NCBI GenBank assembly: GCA_963576725.1
Contig: OY755242.1
Location: 23,444,156-23,508,155, forward strand
Direction of reading: 5' to 3'
Source of the DNA: Azorinus chamasolen
Lineage: Eukaryota; Mollusca; Bivalvia; Cardiida; Solecurtidae
Length of the DNA stretch: 64,000 nt
The notes under the pieces are model-generated. The model saw only the letters and a program-made list of their open reading frames with translations. It was not told the origin of the DNA and ran no database searches. Both the position numbers and the translations under genes were made by a program. This document shows positions 42,127 to 51,643 of this stretch, one piece after another. Position 1 is the stretch's first letter. Every line of letters starts with the position of its first letter.

Positions 42127-45100
42127 CTTAACCCTTACACCCTCTGTATAATGGAGCCTGTCTTAACCCTTACACCCTCTGTATAGTGGAGCCTGTCTTA
42201 ACCCTTACACCAATGTATAATGGAGCCTGTCTTAAGCCTTACACCCTCTGTATAATGGAGCCTGTCTTAACCCCTACACCCTCTGTATAGTGGAGTCTGT
42301 CTTAACCCTTACACTCTCTGTATAATTGAGCCTGTCTTAACCCTTACACCCTCTGTATAGTAGAAAATGTCTTAACTCTTACACCTTCTGTAAAGTGGAG
42401 TCTGTCTTAACCCTTACACCTTCTGTATAGTGGAGCCTTTCTTAACCCTTACACCCTCTGTATAATGGAACCTGTCTTAACACTTACACCATCTGTATAG
42501 TTAAACATGTCTTAACCCTTACACCCTCTGTATAGTTGAGCCTGTCTTAACCCTTACACCCTCTGTATAATGGAGGCTGTCTTAACCCATTCACTCTCTG
42601 TATAACTGAGTCTGTCTTAACACTTACACCCTCTTTATAGTGGAGCATGTCTTAACCTTTACACCCTCTGTATAGTGGAACATGTCTCTCTGTATAATGG
42701 AGCATGTCTTAACCCTTACACCCTCTGTATAGTGGAGCCTGTCTTAACCCTTACACTCCCTGTATAGTGGAGCCTTTCACAACCCTTACACCGTCTGTAT
42801 AGTGGAACATGTCTCTCTGTATAATGGAGCCTGTGTTAACCCTTACACCCTCTGTATAATGGAGGCTGTCTTAACCCATTCATTCTCTGTATAACTGAGT
42901 CTGTCTTAACACTTACACCCTCTTTATAGTGGAGCATGTCTTAACCTTTACACCCTCTGTATAGTGGAACATGTCTCTCTGTATTATGGAGCCTGTCTTA
43001 ACCCTTACACCCTCTGTATAGTGGAGCCTGTCTTAACCCTTACACTCCCTGTATAGTGGAGCCTGTCACAACCCTTACACCGTCTGTATAGTGGAACATG
43101 TCTCTCTGTATAATGGAGCCTGTCTTAACCCTTACACCCTCTGTATAATGGAGCCTGTCTTAACTCTTACACTATCTGTTTAATAGAGCACCCTAAACCA
43201 TTACACCCTTTGTATAGTGGAGCCTGTCTTAACCCTTACACCCTCTGTATAGTGGAACATGTCTCTCTGTATATTGGAGCCTATCTTAATCCTTACACTC
43301 CCTGTATAGTGGAGTCTGTCTTAACCCTTACACTCTCTGTATTGTGGAACATGTCTCTCTATATAATGGAGCCTATCTTAACCCTTACACCCTCTATATA
43401 GTGGAGCCTGTCTTAACCCTTACACCCTTTGTGTAATGGAGCCTATCTTAACCCTTACATCCTCTGTATAATGGAGTCTATCTTAACCCTTACACCCTCT
43501 GTATAATGGAGCCTATCTCAACCCTTACATCCTCTGTATAATGGAACATGTCTCTCTGTATAATGGAGCCTATCTTAACCCTTACACCCTCTGTATAGTG
43601 GAGCCTGTCTCAACCCCTACACCCTCTGTAAAACGGAGCATGTCTTTACCCTTACACCCTCTGTATAATGGAGCCTGTCTTAACACTTACACCCTCTGTA
43701 TAGTTAAACATGTCTTAACCCTTACACCCTCTGTATAGTTGAGCCTGTCTTAACCTTTACACCCTCTGTATAATGGAGGTTGTCTTAACCCATTCATTCT
43801 CTGTATAACTGAGTCTGTCTTAACACTTACACCCTCTTTATAGTGGAGCATGTCTTAACCTTTACACCCTCTGTATAGTGGAACATGTCTCTCTGTATAA
43901 TGGAGCATGTCTTAACCCTTACACCCTCTGTATAGTGGAGCCTGTCTTAACCCTTACACTCCCTGTATAGTGAAGCCTTTCACAACCCTTACACCGTCTG
44001 TATAGAGGAACATGTCTCTCTGTATAATGGAGCCTGTCTTAACCCTTACACCCTCTGTATAATGGAGGCTGTCTTAACCCATTCATTCTCTGTATAACTG
44101 AGTCTGTCTTAACACTTACACCCTCTTTATAGTGGAGCATGTCTTAACCTTTACACCCTCTGTATAGTGGAACATGTCTCTCTGTATAATGGAGCCTGTC
44201 TTAACCCTTACACCCTCTGTATAATGGAGCCTGTCTTAACCCTTACACTATCTGTATAATAGAGCACCCTAAACCATTACACCCTTTGTATAGTGGAGCC
44301 TGTCTTAACCCTTACACCCTCTGTATAGTGGAACATGTCTCTCTGTATATTGGAGCCTATCTTAATCCTTACACTCCCTGTATAGTGGAGTCTGTCTTAG
44401 CCCTTACACTCTCTGTATAGTGGAACATGTCTCTCTATATAATGGAGCCTATCTTAACCCTTACACCCTCTATATAGTGGAGCCTGTCTTAACCCTTACA
44501 TCCTTTGTGTAATGGAGCCTATCTTAACCCTTACATCCTCTGTATAATGGAGCCTATCTTAACCCTTACACCCTCTGTATAATGGAGCCTATCTCAACCC
44601 TTACATCCTCTGTATAATGGAACATGTCTCTCTGTATAATGGAGCCTATCTTAACCCTTACACCCTCTGTATAGTGGAGCCTGTCTCAACCCCTACACCC
44701 TCTGTATAACGGAGAATGTCTTTACCCTTACACCCTCTGTATAATGGAGCCTGTTTTAACACTTACACCCCTGTATAATGGAGCCTGTCTCAACCCTTAC
44801 ACCCTCTGTATAATGGAGCCTGTCTTAACCCTTACACCCTCTGTATAGTAGAAAATGTCTTAGCCCTTACACCTTCTGTATAGTGGAGCCTTTCTTAACC
44901 CTTACACCCTCTGTAAAATGGAGCCTGTCTTAACACGTACACCCTCTGTATAGTTAAACATGTCTTAACCCTTACACCCTCTGTATAACTGAGCCTGTCT
45001 TAACCCTTACACCCTCTGTATAATATAGGCTGTCTTAACCCATTCATTCTCTGTATAACTGAGTCTGTCTTAACCCTTACACCCTCTGTATAATGGAGCC

Positions 45101-45272
45101 TGTCTTAACCCTTACACCCTCTGTATAATGGAGCCTGTTTTAACCCTTACACCCTCTGTATAGTGGAACATGTCTCTCTGTATAATGGAGCCTATCTTAA
45201 CCCTTACACTCCCTGTATAGTGTAGCATATCTCAACCCTTACACCCTCTGTATAGTGGAACATGTAAAGCTG
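42127..45272 (+). repeat. 35-bp minisatellite with ~1.2-kb higher-order period
   Basis: About 90 units close to TTAACCCTTACACCCTCTG plus TATAATGGAGCCTGTC. Shortened units reading ACATGTCTCTCTGTATAATG are interspersed. Landmarks recur: GGAGGCTGTC at 42572 and its counterpart at 43775, and 42861 and 44064 (both pairs 1203 apart). GAGCACCCTAAACC occurs at 43188 and 44262 (1074 apart, explained by a ~129-bp indel). Frames inside the array are repeat artefacts. Confidence 0.95.
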
Positions 45273-45284
45273 TCATCAAGAAGA

Positions 45285-45440
45285 GATCTAAGTATGGGCC
45301 TGTAAGGCAGGTTGTAGCTTAGTTCAAGTTAAAAATAATGCAGAACCTTTGCTCCTATATAAATTTTCTGCGTTGTTTTCGCCATGTATCAAGCAACCAA
45401 CTGCTTTTTAAGACTCGATCCTGTGTACAACAAATGAATT
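45285..45440 (+). mobile_element. TA-d MITE, decayed
   Basis: GGCAGGTTGTAGCTTAGTTC, GAACCTTTGCTCCTATATA and CAAGCAACCAACTGC resemble a d hairpin. The ends are not seen. A b' fragment (45470-45525) follows. Confidence 0.45.
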
Positions 45441-45528
45441 GGCTTATGGCATGTATACAAATTCTGATCAATTTGGATCGGATCTTGATAGAATGTCTCA
45501 TCTAGATCCAAGTTGTTTGCAAATATAT

Positions 45529-45754
45529 TAAAACCTCTCTATAACGGTCACTAAATTACAATAAACCCTGTCTATAAAGGCCACTAAATTACATCAAGTA
45601 TTTTGTGTAAAAGACAGGTGGCTGCTTAAAGCAAGGTGAAAGTAAAACAGAACGCTTCTATAGGAGCGTTTTGTTTTACTTTCACCTTACTTTAAGCAGC
45701 CATCTATCCTAAATACCAACTAATTAACATATTCCAGTTACCGTTATAGAGAGG
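45529..45754 (+). mobile_element. TA-c MITE, copy 7, with doubled left end
   Basis: ATTAAAACCTCTCTATAACG then, 33 bases on, ATAAACCCTGTCTATAAAGG: the left end is present twice, as at 41716. Hairpin apex GAACGCTTCTATAGGAGCG; right end CGTTATAGAGAGGTAC, cut. Confidence 0.78.
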
Positions 45755-46229
45755 TACGAGCCAAGTTAATGATAGCGGGATATTGGGCATAGCATAAGGC
45801 AGAATACATGGGCCTTACTGTACTGTATTCGTCACGGAAAGTAAATGTAAAGAAAAAGTGATGACATTGCATTATTGATACCATGAAGAGACTATAGAAG
45901 TATAGAGTTTGACGGAGGTTGGTGAAATCTGGAATAAGTCAGGCATGAAGAAATAAACAAGTATGTCGGTTGTATAATATTTAGAACATTTCCAAATTAA
46001 ACAATTGCAAAAATATTTCATTGAACAGTTAAGTATTTCCAGGCACGAAGTAGATAGTTCGTGATCCAATGACATGTAAGTGTCCAGTATGGAAATCCAA
46101 ACTGAGTTTGGTAAGAACAATTTTAAAATTAGAAGTGTACTAAATAGCATTGTATTAATTTCGGATATTCGGACATTCAGGAGTAGTGACAGATGCCACC
46201 CAATAATACAACTACATTTTACCGGCTGA

Positions 46230-46436
46230 TGGTAATTTTTAGCCCGCTAAGCTCGACCTAACTGATATTTGCAACTAGCTTGGATCCAGATGAGACGCCG
46301 AGTTATTCGGTGTCTCATCAGGATCCAAGCTGTTTGACACTCTTTCAATATTATCTCAAAAGCTTAAACGAATCAGAAGTAAATGACAACGGCAGATCGG
46401 AGCTCATGTTCATAGCAGGCTAATGGTTAATGACGT
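46230..46436 (+). mobile_element. TTAA-b' MITE
   Basis: TTTTAGCCCGCTAAGCTCGA, hairpin 46275-46333 (arms TTGGATCCAGATGAGACG, apex CGAGTTATTCGG, A opposite A), GACACTCTTTCAATATT, and right end GCAGGCTAATGG with TTAA (46437-46440). Confidence 0.75.
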
Positions 46437-46454
46437 TCGCGAGTAAAGGCAATA

Positions 46455-46660
46455 CAGTAAAACCTCTCTATAACGGCCACTAAATTACATCAAGTATTTT
46501 GTGTTAAAGGCAGGTGGCTGCTTAAAGCGAGGTGAAAGTAAAACAGAACGCTCCTATATAGGAGCGTTCTGTTTTACTTTCACCTTGCTTTAAGCAGCCA
46601 CCTGCCCTAAATACCAACTAATTAACACAATTAAGTGGCCGTTATAGAGAGGTTGTACTG
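46455..46660 (+). mobile_element. TA-c pogo-like MITE, copy 8 (complete)
   Basis: TA at 46453-46454 and 46661-46662. Ends CAGTAAAACCTCTCTATAA and inverse. Hairpin almost perfect; apex GCTCCTATATAGGAGC, two bases longer than usual. Confidence 0.92.
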
Positions 46661-46919
46661 TATTTGCCATCTTCTGGACTCAAGCCTAACCATTTGTATT
46701 TCAATTTTGTATTTCAGTTATTCATTTACACTCGGCACATACGGTGTCATAAGGTATAAATAAACATAGAGCATGCATACAGTTAAAACAATACCAGGTT
46801 ATGATGACCAGAACTCTTAATAAGGTGATAGATTGGTCACGCACCGTTGATTAACCACGTAACTTCTCTAATAGACTGTATGTAACGTGAATAAATGAGT
46901 TCTGACACGAACTTGTTAA

Positions 46920-47150
46920 GTCTGTTAGTCTTTATTAATCCAGAGATCCAGACAAGATGCGTACAGTCAAGCATTTCAAGAATAACTTCAGTACTTTTCC
47001 ACCAAACCCGATGCTGTGACCACTCTTTAGAAGAGACGATTCTAAAGAGTGGTCACAACTTAGGATTTGATGGAGAAATGGCGATTTTGGTATTTGTGTA
47101 CACATCTTTATCTGTACCCCTGTAATAACACATGTTATCGCAACATGTTT
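46920..47150 (+). mobile_element. FB-F foldback element, copy 4
   Basis: Hairpin at 46998-47087 with TCCACCAAACCCGATGCTG and inverse and arm GTGACCACTCTTTAGAA. Left flank CAAGCATTTCAAGAATAAC and right flank ATGGCGATTTTGGTATTTG match copy 3. Confidence 0.72.
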
Positions 47151-47179
47151 TGATAGTTAGTATTCCCTGTGTCATATCT

Positions 47180-47357
47180 GGGTCCATGCTTATAAAGCTT
47201 TTAGTTGAGTCTGAGATCGTTCTCAAGCTTTTGATTGGTCAGATTTGAGCCTTTGGCTCAAATCTGACCAATCAAAAGCTTGAGAACTCAAATCTGACCA
47301 ATCAAAAGCCTGAGAACGAAACTCAGACTCAACTAAAAGCTTTATAAGCATGGACCC
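47180..47357. mobile_element. FB-E foldback element, copy 4 (complete)
   Basis: 178 bp, ends GGGTCCATGCTTATAAAGC and GCTTTATAAGCATGGACCC, arms paired almost throughout. Here the doubled unit is in the right arm, the reverse of copy 3, so the element is inverted relative to it. Confidence 0.88.
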
Positions 47358-47459
47358 TGATGTTATCTGATGTTAAGGTAAAACAGCACGCTATAAAAAT
47401 GATTTGGACCACAACTGCAAATATAGATAAGTTACCCGTATGTAGTTACCGGTGTAACC

Positions 47460-47595
47460 CTTTACTCCATGAATATCCATGTAAGGAATAATGACATCAT
47501 GAATATTAATTAGGTTAATTGTTAAATAAACGCATGCACACAGGAAGTTTTGGCCAGAGCAGAACCTGTAGAATCATATCTATAATATGAACTAA
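47460..47595 (+). mobile_element. TTAA-h MITE, left part
   Basis: TGTAACCCTTTACTCCATG, ATAATGACATCATGAATATT, GGCCAGAGCAGAACCTGTAG. Hairpin absent. Confidence 0.55.
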
Positions 47596-48114
47596 GGCAC
47601 TGCCTCTACCGGGAATCGACCATCGACATTTTACATGCAATGAAGTAAAACATAACTTATGAAATTTAACGAACGTAGATGTATGTCAATCCATGTAATT
47701 CACATAATTCAAAACAAATGTTGCGAATCTCGCACATTATGCACTGTCTACATATGATTAAGATGTGTGACAAATTAAATCTGAAAATTGTTAGTGAAGA
47801 AAGCCACAACCACGACAAAACCTAAGCAATATTATAATAATGATAGTGTCCATTATCGTTCATCTGAGACAATAGGTCACGAAGTACATAGTGTTACGTA
47901 AGAACATACATTTATGTATGTCAATTTATTGTCAAAATATAGCCAAACAAGAAATGTGTCGCAGTAGTTGACAAATGCCCTCAAAGCAAAGCACTGCCAA
48001 TGAAAGGTGATTTGTAAGCAGGTCTGTATATGCACGGCAAAATGAAAGTAAAGATCGCATAGTATGAGCAGAATTTGAACTCAAACTACCACAAAAGACA
48101 AGCTTTTTTGTAAT

Positions 48115-48575
48115 TGAGGTCAAATGTCAAGGTCATGGCCACATGACCTACAAAAAGTATGCGACATTTCGCCACCCGGAGATGAACTCACACACCATAT
48201 TTAGTAAAGATCCTAGCTGACTTGGTGTATGGATATGCTGTAAACAAGCTTTTTTTGTAAATGAAGCCCAAGGTCAAGGTCACATTGACCTATGAATAGT
48301 ATGTGACACCCCGCCATCCCAAGATGTACTCACACACCATATTTGGTGATCCTAGCTGAAGTAGTGTATGAGATATGCTCCGGGCGGGCTTGTTTTTAAA
48401 TGAGGTCAAGGTCACATTGACCTAAAACTAGTATGCGACACTCTACCATCCTAAGATGAACTCACATGCCATATCTGTGATCCTAACTGATTCGGTATAT
48501 GAGGTTTGCTCCGCACAAGTTTATTTTGTAAATGAAGACCAAGGTCAAGGTCACATTGACCTATAAATAAAATGT
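48115..48575 (+). repeat. ~135-bp tandem repeat with AGGTCA palindromes, 4 units
   Basis: Units contain CAAGGTCAAGGTCACATTG then ACCT, followed by GTATGCGACAC and GATGAACTCACACACCATAT. The word starts at 48130, 48277, 48409 and 48548, spacings 147, 132 and 139. Units 2-4 carry AGGTCA, an adjacent AGGTCA and, after CAT, TGACCT. This is a perfect inverted pair with 3-base spacing, the consensus estrogen-response-element layout. Unit 1 has AGGTCA and TGACCT 8 bases apart. Confidence 0.9.
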
Positions 48576-49710
48576 GACGCTTAGCCATATGCCTCATTTT
48601 TTTTATTTTTAGGAAACAAAATGAATACTTGGCAAATGTTCACCAATTATTCTTACAAAAAATACTGGTACATAAAAATCTGTCCAATGGTTTAATGCTC
48701 CCTTTAGCCATAGAAGGGATTTAGCCCAATTTATGGTGGCCATTTTTAGCTTGTCTGCTTTTCGAGCTATGTCGTACTGCATTTTCATTGTCACTGTTCG
48801 AAAACTTTAACATTGGAACCTCCAAGTGGTGCTCTTGTATTTTATGGGTTACAACTTTGTAAATGGTCACCTACGGAACATTCCTGCCATTTTTTATATT
48901 TTAAATCTGATCATGGATGTCAGAGAAAATATTTATTTGTTTATTAAATTTTCACTACAGCAATTAAAGTAAAATCAGCCCAGCCTCTGGTGGAGTGAAC
49001 CTTGAGTCATAATTCTTATACATGGTACACTGTCTACTAGTGACTAAGCCATTTATAAAATTAAATTTTTGTATGACCCAGTGAATGAAGAAAATTAAAT
49101 CAAGGATAAATTTCAAAATGTGTGATGCGAGAGTTAAGGCCCTTGTACCTGGTACACTGTCTACTCAAGATATGGGCCACATTATATGGAGATCTGTTGA
49201 TACAAAATAATGGATTTGCTGTTACAAAATCAAATGGACAAACAGACAGACATATGTATGTGCCTACACAACTGCCACTTTGGCAACTGTTGAGCTGACA
49301 ACAAGTAGGCTAGACAAAAATCAGGTCAATCACTGTAAAAGTAAATTAACAATCAGTAACAAAAACTCATACTTATGTTTGTGTGTGCAATTTTGAAATG
49401 AGAAGATGAGTTGTTATTGGTTGATAATGAAATGTAGATAATGCATACAAAATAAACTCAATTAGCTATCCCCTGTCCATGAATTAAGATCTATTTTAAG
49501 ATACACATGGACAAGAAAGTGAGAAATATGACAGGAATTAGAACAAAAGTGTTCAAAGGAACATGTGTCACCTGCCAGCAGAAATGTGACAAAATAAAAG
49601 ATGCCATGCAAAAAATAAACCCTGTCACCCTGCCAAAGCAATGGACACAAAAAGTGGACATTGTACTGTACATGTATCATAAAAATTGTTCGGGACATTA
49701 TTATTTCTGT
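48576..49710. other. No recognised gene
   Basis: Unique-looking AT-rich DNA. An 81-codon forward frame at 49507-49752 has several cysteines (CVTCQQKC) but runs into a TTAA-g MITE, and I recognise no family. It could be a fragment of a coding exon; the evidence is too weak to call it. Confidence 0.35.
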
Positions 49711-49714
49711 TTAA

Positions 49715-49939
49715 CCCTTTCGCTCATACATGTACAAACAACTTTTATGTAACTGCAAACACAGTAGACCCTGATCAGAAGGATCCTATAGGTTCTGTTT
49801 GCTAATAGAATTTGATAGAACTGTTTCTGTAGTTTTTAAATGGCTATAATGTTCCATCTTCCATATTTCATTAATCTATTTTGTCCCTGAATATTCAGGT
49901 GGTATTCAAATTTGAAATAAACATAGAACAGGGAAAGGG
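49715..49939 (+). mobile_element. TTAA-g MITE, hairpin truncated
   Basis: Between TTAA (49711-49714) and TTAA (49940-49943). Ends CCCTTTCGCTCAT and ACAGGGAAAGGG. The right hairpin arm is gone after GGATCCTATAGG. Confidence 0.82.
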
Positions 49940-49988
49940 TTAAAGGTTGTCTATAGCAAATAACTGACTCCAAAAAGCCTTTCCAATA

Positions 49989-50065
49989 GACAGTGCTAGG
50001 ATTTGAACCTAGACTTCCCTCTATGGCTAAGCCAAGAAGGTGTTCTTCCATTAAACTACACTGAT
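49989..50065 (-). tRNA. tRNA-like sequence with abnormal anticodon arm
   Basis: Minus strand: A-box-like TAGTTTAATGG, perfect B box GGTTCAAATCC (plus 49999-50009) in a perfectly paired T arm (CTAGG...CCTAG), and acceptor stem ATCAGTG/CACTGTC paired in 5 of 7 positions. The D stem GTTT/GAAC pairs. The anticodon-plus-variable region is 28 nt rather than about 22. It folds as CTTC...GAAG around an internal TGGC-TTA-GCCA hairpin, so no normal anticodon loop forms. Probably a tRNA pseudogene or SINE head; an intron-like insertion is an alternative. Confidence 0.45.
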
Positions 50066-50528
50066 AGCATTTATGGAAAATGGCAATTTGGAGCAGAAGC
50101 TAACTTAGACCTTGATATTCATACCTATTTTTCAGTATGTTTAAAGAGATCTGAGGTTTTTAGACAGGAATTTATGAGCATATCATGTCTGATAGATTCC
50201 CTACCACATCCCACTCCCCTAAAACGTTTGACTATATCAGAACAGCCAAATTTAGATTTATTGTTGAAGTACATCCTCTATGCTTCTCGATTAACTTGTT
50301 ACTTTAAATATACATAGATTGCATAGTTGTAAATTTGTGTTTAAAATTTGCTAAAAAATAAACAACATGAAATCTGATTCTCCAAACCTTTAGTATTTGA
50401 AACATACAATCATGCCTAACCTACTAAATAGCCACATTATAAGTGCTGGTATAGTCAATGTGACATCACGCATCAGGATGGATAATGCAGCTGTTGAATG
50501 CTTACTGGCTAAAGGTTTGTTCTTTTAA

Positions 50529-50705
50529 CCCTTTACCTCATAAATATTTATGAAGGAAATAAAGCACTGTATGAACATTAATTAGCTGAATTCTTATAAC
50601 GGTACAACTACATCATGTAATGTATTATAAACTGAGGAGTTTTTGGCCATGGCAGAATTGTAGTACACTCTGTTTGCAAAGGCATACTGAGTTCAGAGTA
50701 AGGTG
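50529..50705 (+). mobile_element. TTAA-h MITE, hairpin deleted
   Basis: Between TTAA (50525-50528) and TTAA (50706-50709). CCCTTTACCTCATAAATATT, GGCCATGGCAGAATTGTAG, then directly ACTCTGTTTGCAAAGGC and CAGAGTAAGGTG. Confidence 0.78.
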
Positions 50706-50959
50706 TTAACATGTAGTTCTGCCTGACATATCCTAACTGTAACATAATCTGTGCTGAATGGAAAGCAGTATACATATTCCTTGCAAGGCGGCCCACTATT
50801 CCTACCAAATGCCATTCAAATTCAACTGCAGTCTCTGGAGTAGAAGATTTATAGTTATAATCTTATATTTTCTTATATAATATAGTTATAATCTTATATA
50901 TTCATAAGGAAATCTAGCCCTGCCCCTGTCAGGCATGTTTGTTGAGATATGAACATACA

Positions 50960-51415
50960 TATAGCTTTTACATGTTGCCAGCGTGTGATTGTCTTAGGCT
51001 GTTAACAAAAATGCTGACAGCTTGTAATTATCTCAGGATGTTAAAAAAACTATGTGAAACGTGTAACTCTTAACCCTTTCCCTGTTCTGTGTTTATTCCA
51101 AATTTCAATACCTACTGAATTTTCATGAGCAAAATAGTTATATAAGGAAATATGGAAGATGGGACATTATACACATTTTAGAAAGCAAATAATCAGAGCT
51201 ATCAAATTCTACTAGCAAACAGAGCAGACCCCGATCCTCTAGGAGCTGTCTGATCTGGGTCTACTGTTTGCAAATGCGTGAAAACACGTTTATATGAGGG
51301 AAAGAGTTAATTAATGTAAAGAGTATGTATGTTGACAGCTTGTAATTATCTCAGGTTATTAACAAACCATGTCACACGTGTAACTCTTAATTAATGTAAA
51401 GAGTATATATACTGG
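50960..51415. repeat. Local duplication carrying filled and empty TTAA sites
   Basis: GACAGCTTGTAATTATCTCA, the word GTGTAACTCTTAA and AATGTAAAGAGTAT occur in two neighbouring copies. In the left copy a TTAA-g MITE splits the word. In the right copy (51376-51405) the word is continuous. Confidence 0.85.
51074..51306 (-). mobile_element. TTAA-g MITE (complete, with paralogous empty site)
   Basis: 233 bp between TTAA (51070-51073) and TTAA (51307-51310). Ends CCCTTTCCCTGTTC and ATGAGGGAAAGAG. Hairpin shortened (apex ATCCTCTAGGAG). The empty counterpart lies at about 51385-51390. Confidence 0.9.
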
Positions 51416-51611
51416 AGTTACACTTATACTGATACCAGTAGACTCTTAGTAACCCTTTCCCTGTTCTTAACCCTTTCCCTGATATGAACGTGTTTTCACG
51501 CATTTGCAAACAGAGTAGACCCAGATCAGACAATTCTGAAACTCTACAAAATGGGACTTTTCTGAGATTTAAAGTATTCGAAAATTGCATTTCGTAAGTA
51601 TTATTTTTGTA

Positions 51612-51643
51612 GGGGGGGCATACAACCAGGGTAGGGGGGGGGG
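51612..51643 (+). other. G-run cluster (possible G-quadruplex)
   Basis: Runs of 7 G (51612-51618), 3 G (51629-51631) and 10 G (51634-51643), followed by degenerate GAAACGACCAGG words to 51690. Confidence 0.5.

Noticed and set aside
43210..43738. Repeat proteins encoded in the 35-bp array (63 and 65 codons)
   Set aside because: The unit is not a multiple of three and the frames exist only between chance stops; no start context or domain.
42127..45272. CRISPR-like regular array
   Set aside because: Units are contiguous variants of one 35-base sequence with no unique spacers; this is a eukaryotic minisatellite.
42127..45272. Telomere-derived repeat (TTAACCC-like words)
   Set aside because: The word occurs once per 35 bases and is not a tandem TTAGGG; similarity to MITE ends is closer.
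49507..49752. 81-codon cysteine-containing gene
   Set aside because: The frame continues into a TTAA-g MITE and has no recognisable family; kept only as a note in the 48576-49710 entry.
50003..50317. 104-codon gene
   Set aside because: It overlaps the tRNA-like sequence on the other strand and has no domain; probably chance.
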